In this document: in pieces, positions 46,342 through 56,235 of the stretch | Position numbering within the stretch: position 1 is the first letter of the stretch | Layout: each line of letters begins with the position of its first letter | From: DAOUEO01 sp963763495 | GTDB taxonomy: Bacteria; Chloroflexota; Dehalococcoidia; DSTF01; JALHUB01 | Assembly (NCBI GenBank): GCA_963763495.1 | Contig: CAVXOY010000022.1 | Location: forward strand, 1 to 62,230 | Length of the DNA: 62,230 nt | Direction: 5' to 3' | Translations under genes and position numbers: made by a program | The notes under the pieces: model-generated | The model's database searches: none | Told to the model about the DNA's origin: nothing | What the model saw: the letters and a program-made list of their open reading frames with translations, nothing else

Positions 46342-46993
46342 TCACGTTCCCGACGCCCGACCGAACTTGGCGACAAGACGGCGGGCGGCCTCCTCCACGT
46401 CCTCCGCGCCGCAGACGGCGCTGATGACGGCCACGGCGTCGGCTCCCGCCTCCAGCACCTGAGCGATGTTCTCCTCGTTGATGCCGCCGATGGCCACTAC
46501 CGGTATGCTTCACTGCTTGCTTGACCTCGCGCAGGCGCTCCAGGCTGGCGGGACGCGTCACCTCCTTGCTGCCGGTGGGGAAGATGCTGCCGACGGCGAC
46601 GTAGCCGGCGCCGTCCTTCTCGGCCTGACGCGCCTCCTCCGCGTTGTTGGTGGAGACGCCGATGAGGAAACCGGCGGGCGCCCAGGGCCGTACCGTCTCG
46701 ACCGGCAGGTCCTTCTGGCCCAGGTGGACGCCGTCGGCGGCGCAGGCGAGGGCAAGGTCAACGTGGTCGTTGACGATGAACAGCGCATCGTATTCCCGGC
46801 ACAGCTCGCGGATGGCGCGGGCCTGAGGTAGCTGCTCGCCCTTGTCGCGGGTCTTGTCCCGCCACTGGAGGATGCGGGCGCCGCCGCGCAGGGCCTGACG
46901 CGCCACCTCGACCGGGTCGCGTCCGCGCGTCTGTTGGGGGTCGATGATGACGTACAGCCCGCTGATCCGCAAGCGACTACCGTTTGGCTTCAT
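46342..46993 (-). CDS. thiE: Thiamine-phosphate synthase ThiE, second copy (one frameshift)
   Basis: ISGLYVIIDPQQTRGRDPVEVARQALRGGARILQWRDKTRDKGEQL, with QWRDK replacing the QLREK of the first copy, then FIVNDHVDLALACAADGVHLGQKDLPVETVR, IGVSTNNAEEARQAEKDGAGYVAVGSIFPTGSK. A shift near 46508 leads to SIPVVAIGGINEENIAQVLEAGADAVAVISAV, stop TGA 46342. Start ATG 46993 has AAGGA 9 nt upstream. Faces thiO tail to tail, 3 nt between stops, downstream of the ABC importer genes. Confidence 0.92.
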
Positions 46994-47017
46994 CCAGGCG
47001 TCCTTCCGCAAGCATAG

Positions 47018-48073
47018 CTATGGCCACTGGAGCTTGCCGTCCTTGTATATCGAACGCAGAAACTCATCGAAGAAGGCGGCGTTCACGTCCACCGGCTCGG
47101 CGATGGCGCCGAACTCGACCAGGGCGTCCTGTAGGGCCTGCCACTGCTCCTCCGTCTGCCAGCCCAGGCCGTTCTCCCTCGTAACGTCCGATTCCGCCGC
47201 TGCCAGTTCCGCGTCCAGCATGAAGCGCTGATGCTCGCGCTCCTCGCCCGGCGCGTACTTGAGGACGATGTCGATTGCCTCGTCGCGGTTGTCGCGCGCC
47301 CACTCGATGCCGTGGAGCACGGCCTTCAGAAAGCGCTCCACTATCTCCGGGTGCTCTCGCATGTAGTCCTCAGTGGTGACATAGGTGAGGCCGAGCGTCG
47401 GCATACCGTAGTCGGCCGCCTGGAAGACGTTGACCTCTTTGCCGAGCTTGCGCCGGATGATGTCCGGCTCGTTGGAGAGAAAGACGGGGTAGACGTCGAC
47501 ACGGCCTTCGACCAGCAACTGCGGCGGCTGGTAGCCGACGTTCACCTCCTCGACGTCGTCGAGGCTCATGCCCTGCGCCTTGAGGATGGCGAGCAGGTCG
47601 GGAGGAACGGTGTTGCGGTAGCCGACCGTCTTCCCTTTCCAGTCGCTGGGATCGTCGAGCCCGGAGTCTTTGAGCGTGACCCAGCCCTGCTGTCCCGTCT
47701 GGCCGATGAGGGCGATGGCGACCAGCGGCAGGCCGGGGTCGGCGATGCGCTGGAGGACGTTCGCGGCGTCGGCGGTGGTGAACTGGACTTGGCCGCTGAC
47801 CAGGAGCTGGACGTGCTGGCTGCCGCCCGTCGAGTGCTGGATGTCGACATCCAGACCCTGTTCTTGGAAGAAGCCCTTCTCCTTGGCCACGTAGGCGCCA
47901 ACGAAGGGCAGGTTGGCCTGGGCCTTGAACCCGGCCATGAAGGTGATCTTCTCCAGCGGGCGCGGTGTGCCCGTGGTCGCCGCTGGCTGGCTCTTTTCGT
48001 CGCTGCCGCAGGCGATTGCCAGGACGGTGAACAAAGCGAGGAGGGTCGTGAGTCGCAGGCCGAAACGCATCAT
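47018..48073 (-). CDS. thiY: NMT1/THI5-like (ThiY) substrate-binding lipoprotein of an ABC importer
   Basis: Signal peptide with lipobox VLAIACG, a linker (SDEKSQPAATTGTPRP), then the NMT1/THI5 fold: ITFMAGFKAQANLPFVGAYVAKEKGFFQEQGLDVDIQ, GGSQHVQLLVSGQVQFTTADAANVL, WKGKTVGYRNTVPPDLLAIL, ERFLKAVLHGIEWARDN. Family members bind formylaminopyrimidine-type thiamine precursors. The start is either ATG 48073 (AAAGGA 9 nt upstream) or an ATG up to 36 nt earlier, overlapping the permease gene. Confidence 0.87.
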   Translation of the reverse strand: MMRFGLRLTTLLALFTVLAIACGSDEKSQPAATTGTPRPLEKITFMAGFKAQANLPFVGAYVAKEKGFFQEQGLDVDIQHSTGGSQHVQLLVSGQVQFTTADAANVLQRIADPGLPLVAIALIGQTGQQGWVTLKDSGLDDPSDWKGKTVGYRNTVPPDLLAILKAQGMSLDDVEEVNVGYQPPQLLVEGRVDVYPVFLSNEPDIIRRKLGKEVNVFQAADYGMPTLGLTYVTTEDYMREHPEIVERFLKAVLHGIEWARDNRDEAIDIVLKYAPGEEREHQRFMLDAELAAAESDVTRENGLGWQTEEQWQALQDALVEFGAIAEPVDVNAAFFDEFLRSIYKDGKLQWP

Positions 48074-48086
48074 TTGGCGCATTCCT

Positions 48087-48944
48087 TTATGGGTTGATGG
48101 TTGACTCATGCCAGGACAGCAGCCGTCGCTCCAGAAACGATGTGATCAGGTAGAGGCCGATGCCCATCACAGCCAGGGAGACGATAGCGCCGAACGCGGT
48201 CGGCATATCCAGGTTGCTGTTGGACACCTGGATCACCCGCCCCAGCCCGTCCTGGCCGCTGAACCACTCCGCGACGACGGCGCCGATCACGCTCAGCGGT
48301 ATCGATACCTTGAAGGCGGCGAAGAGATAGGGCAGCGAGCTGGGGAGTCGCAGCTTCAGGAAGACCTCCCAGGGCGACGCGGCGAGCGAATGGAGAAGCT
48401 CCAGGGCCCACGGGTTGACGGAGCGGAACCCCACGACGGCGTTCACCATCACCGGGAAGAAGACGATGAGAGCGGTGATGAACAGCTTGGGCATCAGCCC
48501 GAAGCCGAACCAGATCGCCAGCAGGGGCGCGATGGCGATGATCGGCGTCACCTTCACCATGATCGCCAGCGGGAAGAGGCTGCGTTCCAGGAAGCGAGAG
48601 TGGGCCATGAGCACCGCCAGCGCGATGGCGATCGCTGCCCCCAGCCCGAAGCCGGCCAGCGCCCCGTAGAGGGTGATGCCGCCCTGGCGGGCGAAGAAAG
48701 CGGGGTCCTCCGCCAGGCGGCTCGCAATCGCCGAAGGGGCCGGCACCAGGTAATCCGGCACGTCGCGAAGGCGCACCCACGCCTCCCAGACGGCGGCGGC
48801 GAGAGAGAGCGCGACGAGCGGCGGCAGGAGGTCGCGGCCGGCGGCGACGAGCACCCTCCGCAGTCGCTGAGCATCCCAAGCGCTACCGATTGAAGGGGAA
48901 GCCACAGCCATTTGCTGACTCTGATCGACGATGGGCTGACTCAT
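48087..48944 (-). CDS. thiX: ABC importer permease (ThiX-like)
   Basis: 285 aa with six or seven TM helices, LPPLVALSLAAAVWEAWVRL, GALAGFGLGAAIAIALAVLMAHS, and the BPD-transporter EAA loop ELLHSLAASPWEVFLKLRLPSSLPYLFAAFKVS. Starts in an ATGA overlap with the ATPase gene. Intact. Confidence 0.9.
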   Translation of the reverse strand: MSQPIVDQSQQMAVASPSIGSAWDAQRLRRVLVAAGRDLLPPLVALSLAAAVWEAWVRLRDVPDYLVPAPSAIASRLAEDPAFFARQGGITLYGALAGFGLGAAIAIALAVLMAHSRFLERSLFPLAIMVKVTPIIAIAPLLAIWFGFGLMPKLFITALIVFFPVMVNAVVGFRSVNPWALELLHSLAASPWEVFLKLRLPSSLPYLFAAFKVSIPLSVIGAVVAEWFSGQDGLGRVIQVSNSNLDMPTAFGAIVSLAVMGIGLYLITSFLERRLLSWHESTINP

Positions 48945-49751
48945 ACTGGTGATGGTTCCTTCAGAAGAGAGCGTAGCTGGGCCGTGTAGTCGAGGAAGAC
49001 GCGGCTTGTTTCGACGCCCTCGCTTCGCGGCCGCGGCAGGGCGATCTCTACCACCGCTCGCACCGTGCCCGGCGCGCTTGACAGCACGATCACCCGGTCG
49101 GAGAGAAGGATCGCCTCCGGTATGCTGTGGGTCACGAAGACGACCGTCTTTCGGGTAGCCTGCCCTTCGCCGAGAGACGCCTGCCAGATGCGCAGCAGCT
49201 CGTAGCGCATGCTCTCGCGGGTAATCTCGTCCAGCGCCCCGAACGGCTCGTCCATCAGGAGCAGCGACGGCTCGAACACCAGCGCCCGCGCCAGAGCGAC
49301 CCGCTGCTGCATGCCGCCGGATAGCTCTCGCGGGTAGTAGTGCCCGAACTCCTCCAGCCGCACTAGCTCCAGGAGTTGCTCCGGCTGATTGTTGCGGCGG
49401 CTGCCGCCGTTCGCGACGGTTGACCTCTAGGGGCAGGCGGACGTTGTCCAGGACGGAGCGCCAGGGCAGCAGCGACGCGTCCTGAAAGACGTAGCCGATC
49501 TCCTTGCCCCGTTGCGCGGCCCGGGGCTCCCTGCCCGCCACTTGCACGATTCCTGCCGTCGGCTGCAGGAGCCCGCCGATGAGCCGCAGCAGCGTCGTCT
49601 TGCCGCAGCCGCTGGGCCCGATTATGGAGACGAACTCGCCCCAGCCGATCTCCAGATTCACGCCGGCGAGGGCGGTCAACGACCTCTCGCCGTTCCCAAA
49701 CGTCTTCGTCAGACTCTCGACGGCTACGTGCGCCGGCCGGTCGTTCGTCAT
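48941..49751 (-). CDS. thiZ: ABC importer ATP-binding protein (ThiZ-like, frameshifted)
   Basis: SsuB/TauB-type ATPase: VESLTKTFGNGERSLTALAGVNLEI, Walker A IIGPSGCGKTTLLRLIGGL, Q-loop GYVFQDASLLPWRSV, shift near 49410, then LEEFGHYYPRELSGGMQQRVALARALVFEPSLLLMDEPFGALDE and the switch His in VFVTHSIPEA. About 268 residues joined. Start ATG 49751. First gene of the thiZ-thiX-thiY importer, so no TPP riboswitch precedes this operon in the 70 nt before the next gene. Confidence 0.9.
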
Positions 49752-49897
49752 GTTCCTGCCCTCAATCGGGTCGTAGCAGCCTTGTTCTCTCCGTTGCCAG
49801 CCCCTAACATACAGGTGCCTTGGCCGTGAGTGCCGACAAGTCATTCTATGATCCGGCATCCAGGCTGGCAATCTTTCCGGCGACAGCGGAGGCTCAA

Positions 49898-50542
49898 GTG
49901 ATCGGTATCGTCGGCGGGACGGGTCCTGAAGGCATAGGCCTGGCGCTGCGGCTGGCTCAGGCGGGCGAGCGGATAATCATCGGCTCCCGCAGCGAGGCCC
50001 GCGGTCGGGCGGCGGCTGACAAGATCAAGGCGCGCCTGCCCCAGGCCGATGTCCGTGGCGCCGAGAACGCGCAGGCTGCCCGCGAGGCCGACCTGATCAT
50101 CGTGACGGTGCCCTATGAGGGCCACAGAGAGACGCTGGAGTTGCTCCGCGATCACGTCGCCGGCAAGGTCGTCATCGACGCCACGGTGCCCCTCATCCTC
50201 GAACGGCGTCGCGTCAGCGTCCTCCCCGTCGAGGAGGGCTCCGCGGCCCAGCAGGCGCAGGCGCTACTGCCCCAGGCGCGGGTGGTAGCCGCCTTCCAGA
50301 CCATCCCGGCGGCGGCGCTCGCCGACCTCGAAACGCCCATCGATGCCGACGTCGTGGTCTGCGGCGACGACTCCGACGCCAAGCAGACGGCGATGGTTCT
50401 GGCCGAGAAGATCAGCGGCGTCCGCGCCCTCGACGGCGGCGGCCTGAGCAACGCCCACTTCCTGGAGGAGACGACCGCCATCATCATTACCATCAACCGC
50501 ATCTACAAGACCGAGTCCAGCATCCGCTTTACGGGTATTTGA
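49898..50542 (+). CDS. npdG: NADPH:coenzyme F420 oxidoreductase (Fno/NpdG)
   Basis: 214 aa. VIGIVGGTGPEGIGLALRLAQAGERIIIGSRSEARGRAAADKI is the NADP-binding fold, followed by IIVTVPYEGHRETLE, VVIDATVPL, VAAFQTIPAAALADLE and DGGGLSNAHFLEETTAIIITIN. Moves hydride between F420H2 and NADP. GTG 49898 is chosen: GGAGG lies 6 nt upstream and the protein then starts with the family N-terminus. Next to cofE. Confidence 0.92.
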   Translation: MIGIVGGTGPEGIGLALRLAQAGERIIIGSRSEARGRAAADKIKARLPQADVRGAENAQAAREADLIIVTVPYEGHRETLELLRDHVAGKVVIDATVPLILERRRVSVLPVEEGSAAQQAQALLPQARVVAAFQTIPAAALADLETPIDADVVVCGDDSDAKQTAMVLAEKISGVRALDGGGLSNAHFLEETTAIIITINRIYKTESSIRFTGI

Positions 50543-50574
50543 AGTGACGAATCGACGCAGCGGCAGCGCCCGAG

Positions 50575-51318
50575 GTGCGGATCATCGGGCTTACGGGCAT
50601 CCCCGAGGTGAAGCCCGGCGATGACCTCTCCGGCCTCATCCTGGCGGCGGCGCAGCGCCAGAAGACGCCGCTTCAAGAGGGCGACGTGCTGGTCGTGACC
50701 CAGAAGGTCGTATCGAAGGCGGAGGGCCGGCTGCTGGAGCTGAGCGCGGTCGAGCCGTCCGATTTCGCCCGCCGGTTCGCCGCCCAATGGGGCAAGGACG
50801 CCCGGCTCGTCGAGGCGGTGTTGCGGGAGAGCCGCCGCGTCGTCCGCATGGACAGGGGCGTCCTCATCGTCGAGACGAAGCACGGCTTCGTGTGCGCCAA
50901 CGCCGGCGTCGACGCCTCCAACACCGGCCGGCCCGACCTCGTCTCCCTCCTGCCGGAAGACCCCGACCGCTCCGCCGAGCAGATCCGGGCGCAGATAAGC
51001 GAACGAGCGGGCGTCGACGTCGCCGTCATCATCTCCGATAGCTTCGGCCGCCCCTGGCGCTCCGGCATCGACCAGGTCGCTCTCGGCGTGGCCGGGCTGC
51101 TGCCGCTGAAGGACTACGCGGGACAGCGCGACCCCTCCGGCTACGAGCTGCGGGTCACCCAGGTCGCGGTGGCCGATGAGATGGCGGCGGCGGCCGAGCT
51201 GGTCACGGGCAAGCTGGAGCGGATACCGGTCGCTATCGTCAGGGGCTATGCCGCTCCTTGGGGACCGGGCAGCGGTCGCCAGCTCCTGCGCGAGCCGGAC
51301 AAGGACCTGTTCCGTTAG
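50575..51318 (+). CDS. cofE: Coenzyme F420-0:L-glutamate ligase CofE
   Basis: 247 aa, intact. GLTGIPEVKPGDDLSGLIL, VLVVTQKVVSKAEGRLLEL, RMDRGVLIVETKHGFVCANAGVDASN, VAVIISDSFGRPWRSGIDQVALGVAGLLPLKDYAGQRDPSGYEL. Adds the glutamate tail to F420-0. GTG start. Together with npdG it shows that the organism makes and uses F420. Confidence 0.95.
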   Translation: MRIIGLTGIPEVKPGDDLSGLILAAAQRQKTPLQEGDVLVVTQKVVSKAEGRLLELSAVEPSDFARRFAAQWGKDARLVEAVLRESRRVVRMDRGVLIVETKHGFVCANAGVDASNTGRPDLVSLLPEDPDRSAEQIRAQISERAGVDVAVIISDSFGRPWRSGIDQVALGVAGLLPLKDYAGQRDPSGYELRVTQVAVADEMAAAAELVTGKLERIPVAIVRGYAAPWGPGSGRQLLREPDKDLFR

Positions 51319-51349
51319 AGGACGCCGCTTGTCGTAGGGAAAGAGCGAG

Positions 51350-52567
51350 ATGGGAGACAGCTCGGAGCAGGAAGCGGTGGCGTACTCTGAGGAGCCATCC
51401 CCCGTACCGGGCGTGAGCCGCAACGTCTTCGCCCTGGGGCTGGTGAGCTTCGCGGCCGACGTCGCCAGCGAGATGCTCTATCCCCTGATACCCATCTTCC
51501 TCACCGTCACCCTGGGCGCGCAGGTGGCCGTCCTCGGCGTCATCGAGGGTCTCGCCGAGGGCACCGCCAGCCTGATGAAGGTCGCCTCCGGCTGGTACTC
51601 CGACCGCCTGCCCCTGCGGAAGCCGCTCGTCGCTGCGGGCTACGGCCTCTCCGCCGTCGGCAAGCTGCTCCTGGCGACCGCTTTCGGCTGGCCGCAGGTG
51701 CTGGTCGCCCGCGTCGCCGACCGCTTTGGCAAGGGGGTGCGCACCTCGCCCCGCGATGCCCTCATCGCCGACTTCAGCGACCCCGCTCACTACGGGCGCG
51801 CCTACGGCTTCCACCGCATGGCCGATACCGCCGGCGCTGTGCTGGGGCCGCTGATCGGGCTGGCGCTGCTGGCCATCATCGGCGAGCAGCACCTACGGCC
51901 CATCTTTCTCGTCGCCGTCATCCCCGGCGTGGCGAGCGTTCTTCTCGTCGGGTTGGTGCGAGAGCGGCGGCGCAAGCCTCAGCCTGCCGTCGCGCGGGGA
52001 AAGGTCGACCTGTCGGGCGCCGGCCCTACCTTCTGGATGTTCCTGGCGATCAGCCTCCTCTTCGCCCTCGGCAACTCCAGCGACACGTTCCTCATACTGC
52101 GGGCGAAGGACCTGGGACTGAGCCTCACCATCGTCATACTGATGTACGTGGTCTACAACGCCTTCTACAGCCTGCTGTCGATGCCCGCGGGGATAGTCGC
52201 CGACAAGCTGGGCAAGCGGGTCGTCGTGACCGGCGGCTTCTTCGTCTACGGGCTGGTGTACATGGGGTTCGCCCTCACCGGCGAGGGGACGCATCTCTGG
52301 CCCCTGTTCGCCGTCTACGGCGTCTACATGGCCCAGACCGACGGCATGGCGCGGGCCCTCGTCGCCGAGCTGGCCCCCGCTGACCGGCGCGGCACGTTCC
52401 TGGGGCTGTACCACACCGGCATCGGGATGATGGCGGTGGCGGCGAGCATCATCGCCGGAGTGCTGTGGCAGGCGGTAGGGCAGCCGGCGCCGTTCTGGCT
52501 GGGGGCGTCGACGGGCTTCGCCGCGGCCGCGCTCATGCTCCTGCTGCCGCGACGACGCACGTCATAG
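51350..52567 (+). CDS. MFS transporter
   Basis: 405 aa, 12 TM helices. The A-motif-like loop GWYSDRLPLRKPLVAAG, then DRFGKGVRTSPRDALIADFSDPAHYGRAYGFHRMADTAGAVLGPLIG, a signature of a conserved MFS subfamily in diverse bacteria. C-half loop VADKLGKRVVVTGGF. Substrate unknown. Starts 31 nt after cofE. Confidence 0.9.
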   Translation: MGDSSEQEAVAYSEEPSPVPGVSRNVFALGLVSFAADVASEMLYPLIPIFLTVTLGAQVAVLGVIEGLAEGTASLMKVASGWYSDRLPLRKPLVAAGYGLSAVGKLLLATAFGWPQVLVARVADRFGKGVRTSPRDALIADFSDPAHYGRAYGFHRMADTAGAVLGPLIGLALLAIIGEQHLRPIFLVAVIPGVASVLLVGLVRERRRKPQPAVARGKVDLSGAGPTFWMFLAISLLFALGNSSDTFLILRAKDLGLSLTIVILMYVVYNAFYSLLSMPAGIVADKLGKRVVVTGGFFVYGLVYMGFALTGEGTHLWPLFAVYGVYMAQTDGMARALVAELAPADRRGTFLGLYHTGIGMMAVAASIIAGVLWQAVGQPAPFWLGASTGFAAAALMLLLPRRRTS

Positions 52568-52624
52568 ACTGCGAGTCGGACACGGTTGATGCGCTACTAT
52601 CGGGCTGGAGGTTAGTAGAACGCT

Positions 52625-53000
52625 GTGATCGGACTGTTGATACTGGTTGCTTTGGTGCCAGTTCCCTTCGCAATCGGCCTCAGCGGAATCAAGTTCCGGC
52701 GTCTTCCCATGATAGCGGGCGCGCTTCTATGTCTGGCATACCTGGCCTTCTTGGCGGCGCGTGTCTGGACGGCCGCGTGTCCCCACTGTAACTATGGAGA
52801 CAACTACCGGTACGTTGTGATGATTCGACTGCCTTGCCTACGGGAATCTCCTTTTGTGGCGCTGTCGATGATGACGGTCGGCGCCCTGACCGCTCGTGCT
52901 GTCCGAATGAAGGTCTCCAGTGCCCTGCGCGCGCTCGTCGCATACAGGAGTCGAGGAAGTCAATCGAGGCCAGCGGAAGCTAAGGCTGCGCGTCCTGCAT
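52625..53000 (+). CDS. Small membrane protein, 3' end uncertain
   Basis: GTG 52625 opens a frame with two TM helices (LLILVALVPVPFAIGLSGI and AGALLCLAYLAFLAARVW), a CPHC pair in WTAACPHCNYGDNY, and a likely third helix (FVALSMMTVGALTARAV). The open frame runs on to 53527 through sequence that is antisense to the next gene, so I think the real stop (before about 53000) was lost by an indel. Function unknown. Confidence 0.45.
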
Positions 53001-53041
53001 GCTGTCGCTGGTCGCGGAGGACGGCGCCGGTGCTGGCCCCC

Positions 53042-53672
53042 TCAGGGATTGTGCCGGGCATAGAACTCCGGCAAGAAGCCCGCGAGAATGGTCATCTCCT
53101 CATGACAGTGTTGGAGCACGGCAGGGCCCACGGAGTCGGAGACACGCTGACGCCTCGTTTCGGGATCGGGCGCAATGTTCGGCGGGTCGAAGTCGCCAAT
53201 CCAGAAGCGGCTCCGCATCTCGCAGCCGTACACCGTGTCGCGGCAGAGATGGATGAGATGGCCCACCCAAACCGGGGCCTCGATGAGTCCGGTGCGAGCG
53301 CAGGCCACGGAGGCGATCCCTGCAGCCCGGAGTCGCTCCATGTCGAAGTACTCGCTCGGCTCTCGAGCGCTGATCTTGAGCTTTTGAAGCTCGCCGCCAA
53401 CGTATTCGTGGGCCAGGTGAGTACCGCCGATGATATGCTCTGTCTCGGGTTCCACCTCCCAGTCAGACCACACGTGGTCGGTCGGATGCCACATTTTGTA
53501 TTCCTCTGTGGTCTTGGGGTGGGCTAGCCACCACTCGACCATGTCGACCCTTGCAGCCGAGCATCGCCGTCCAGCAGGCGACGTGCATCTGCCCGTTTTC
53601 GAGCCGAACGTAGCCTGATTCCAGGGGCAGGTAACCAGGTTTCAGAAGATCGTTAGCGTCCTCCAGCCTCAT
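53042..53672 (-). CDS. PhlG/phloretin-hydrolase-like zinc hydrolase (one frameshift)
   Basis: N-terminus MRLEDANDLLKPGYLPLESGYVRLENGQMHVACW reads in one frame from ATG 53672 (AAGGAG 8 nt upstream). A shift near 53545 continues as MVEWWLAHPKTTEEYKMWHPTDHVWSDWEVEP, GGTHLAHEYVGGELQKLKI, GLIEAPVWVGHLIHLCRDT and a final LQHCHEEMTILAGFLP with likely zinc His/Glu. This matches the DAPG-hydrolase family (C-C bond hydrolysis of acylphloroglucinols), about 210 residues, somewhat shorter than PhlG. The natural substrate is unknown. Confidence 0.75.
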
Positions 53673-53707
53673 CTCGCGTTCTCCTTCGCTCTCGAATGTC
53701 GTGGGGG

Positions 53708-55385
53708 TTACGGGTCGCGGAGGACGGCGCCGGTGTTCGCGCTCGTCACCAGGCTGGCGTAGCGACGCAGCCAGCGGCTCGGCAGATCGCGCTTCGGCGG
53801 CTTCGCCTCCGCCAGCCGCCGCTCGATCTCCGCGTCCGATAGCTCGACCGCCAGCCGGTGGTTCGGTATGTCGATGTGGATGACGTCGCCGTCGCGCAGC
53901 GCGGCGATCGGCCCGCCCACCGCCGCTTCCGGCGAGACGTGGCCGATGCAGAGGCCGTGGCTGCCGCCCGAGAAGCGGCCGTCGGTGATGAGGGCCACCT
54001 TGTCGCCCAGCCCGCTGCCGACGATGTTCGCCGTCGGGGCCAGCATCTCCCGCATGCCGGGGCCGCCCTTCGGCCCCTCGTAGCGGACGACGACCACGTC
54101 GCCCGCCTTCACCTCGCCGCCCAGGATGGCGCTTGCCTGCCTCATCCTCCGAGTCGAAGACGTGGGCCGGGCCGCTGAAGACGAGCATCGACGGCTCGAC
54201 GGCCCCCGACTTGACGACCGCGCCCTCCGGCGCCAGGTTGCCGAAGAGGATCGCCAGCCCGCCGCTCGCGCTGTAGGGGTTCTCCAGCGTCCGGATGACC
54301 TCGCGGTCGCGGATCTCGGCGCCGGCGATGTTCTCGCCCAGCGTCTTGAGGGTGACCGTCTTCTGGCTGAGGTCGAGGGTGCCCGGCTTGCGGCTTATCT
54401 CCTTGAGGATGGCGCTGACGCCGCCCGCCCGGTCGACGTCCTCGACGTGGACGTCGTTGGCCGGCGCCACCTTGCAGATGTGGGGCACGCGCGCCGCCAC
54501 CTCGTTCAGGCGCGGCAGCGGGTAGTCGATGCCGCCCTCGTGGGCCAGGGCCAGCGTGTGCAGCACGGTGTTCGTCGAGCCGCCCATCGCCATGTCCAGG
54601 GCGAAGGCGTTGTCGATGGCCTGCGGCGTCACGATCTGGCGCGGCGTCAGGTTGGCCTCCAGCAGCTTCATGACCTGACGCGCTGTCTGTCGGTAGAGCT
54701 CTTTGCGCTCCTCGCTCTCCGCCAGGATCGTGCCGTTGCCGGGCAGGGCGAGGCCGATCGCTTCCAGGAGGCAGTTCATCGAGTTGGCGGTGAACATGCC
54801 GGCGCAGGAGCCGCAGCCGGGGCAGGCCAGCGTCTCCAGCTCGCGCAGCTGCTGCTCCGTCATCCGGCCGGCGCTGACGCCGCCCACGCCCTCGAAGATG
54901 TTGATCAGGTCGACGGCCCGCCCGTCAGGCAGTTGTCCCGCCTTCATCGGGCCGCCGCTGACGAAGATCGTCGGGATGTCGAGGCGCATCGCCGCCATCA
55001 GCATGCCGGGGACGATCTTGTCGCAGTTGGGGATGCAGACCATCGCGTCGAAGCAGTGAGCGGCGACCATCGTCTCCACGCAGTCGGCGATGAGCTCGCG
55101 GCTGGGGAGGGAGTACTTCATCCCGAAGTGCCCCATGACGATGCCGTCGTCCACGGCGATCGTGTTGAACTCGAAGGGTACGCCGCCCGCCTCTCGTATC
55201 GCCTCCTTGACGATCCGCCCGACCTCCTGCAGGTGGGCGTGGCCGGGCACGATGTCGGTGTAGGAGTTGGCGACGGCGATGAACGGCTTGCCGAAGTCCT
55301 CCTCGCTGCGGATCACGCCCGTGCTCCGCAGCAGGCCTCGGTGGGGCGCTCGCTCGAAACCCTTCTTGATCTGGTCGGAACGCAT
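53708..55385 (-). CDS. ilvD: Dihydroxy-acid dehydratase IlvD (one frameshift)
   Basis: Starts MRSDQIKKGFERAPHRGLLRSTGV. Fe-S ligands are visible in CIPNCDKIVPG and LACPGCGSCAGMFTANSMNCL; GGSTNTVLHTLALAHEGG and VDRAGGVSAIL follow. A shift near 54148 leads to AILGGEVKAGDVVVVRYEGPKGGPGMREML, ALITDGRFSGGSHGLCIGHVSPEA. About 559 residues. Makes 2-oxoisovalerate and its isoleucine counterpart. Other ilv genes are not in the window. Confidence 0.95.
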
Positions 55386-55502
55386 GGTCTGTGCCTCTCT
55401 AGCTACCGGCGGCGGTTCGCTCTCTGTCCTGACTGCGCGGCTCAGATATGGATCGTACGCTACGACAAGCGGGCGGGCAAGGGCTGGGTCGTCGACCGCG
55501 GG

Positions 55503-55530
55503 TTGACACGGTCGCTGGAGAAGGTAGACT
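55503..55530 (+). promoter_or_regulatory. Promoter and perfect SD for the GNAT gene
   Basis: TTGACA (55503-55508), 16 nt, TAGACT (55525-55530). Downstream, AGGAGGTGAT at 55555-55564 is a perfect 10-nt complement to the 16S anti-SD and decides the GTG start at 55568. Confidence 0.6.
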
Positions 55531-55567
55531 GACGGCAAAGGCGACCCCTCAGGCAGGAGGTGATACC

Positions 55568-56133
55568 GTGACGGCGCAAGAGATCGAGATCCATCCCCTG
55601 ACCCTCGACCGCTGGCCCGACCTGGAGGCGCTCTTCAGCCAGGAGCGCGCCCCCAACGAGTGCTGGTGCATGTGGTGGCGCATCCCCCGCGCCGAGTGGC
55701 AGCGCCAGAAGGGCGAGGGCAACCGGCTGGCCCTCAAGCGCATCGTCGAGTCGGGCGAGGTGCCGGGCCTGCTGGCTACGCCGGTAGCCGACCGGCCGGC
55801 TGGGTCTCCGTCGGGCCGCGGGAGGTCTTCTCCTCGCTCAATCGCTCGCCGCGCTTCCGGAGGATCGATGATAGCCCCGCCTGGTCCATCGTCTGCTTCT
55901 TCATCGACGGTGCTCACAGGGGCGTAGGCGTGGCGCCGCGACTGCTGGTAGCCGCCCGGGACTACGCGCTGACCCACGGCGCACAGGTTATCGAAGGGTA
56001 CCCCAGTGACCCGTCGCGGCGGCTGAACGACGAGTGGGCCTACATGGGGCTGCGCTCGATGTTCGAGAAGGCGGGGTTCGTCGAGATGCTGCGCCGCTCG
56101 CGCGGCCGCCCGATAATGCGCTTCCTCGCCTAG
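55568..56133 (+). CDS. GNAT family N-acetyltransferase (one frameshift)
   Basis: EIEIHPLTLDRWPDLEALFSQERAPNECWCMWWRIP at the N-terminus, then GNRLALKRIVESGEVPGLLA; a shift near 55785 leads to GWVSVGPREVFSSLNRS, WSIVCFFIDGAHRGVGVAPRLLVAARDYA (acetyl-CoA site HRGVGVA) and EWAYMGLRSMFEKAGFVEMLRRS. About 188 residues. The ECWCMWW segment is common to a GNAT subfamily of unknown substrate. Confidence 0.88.
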
Positions 56134-56235
56134 AAGGACTCCTGCGGCGTAGCTGGAGCAGCCGTCGCCGTTGCCGCCGCTGGATGGTATGCTAGGAGAC
56201 GCCGGTACCGGTAATCCCATCCGAGAGGCGTTCCC

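Noticed and set aside
54126..55532. 468-codon open frame on the plus strand
   Set aside because: Antisense shadow of ilvD.
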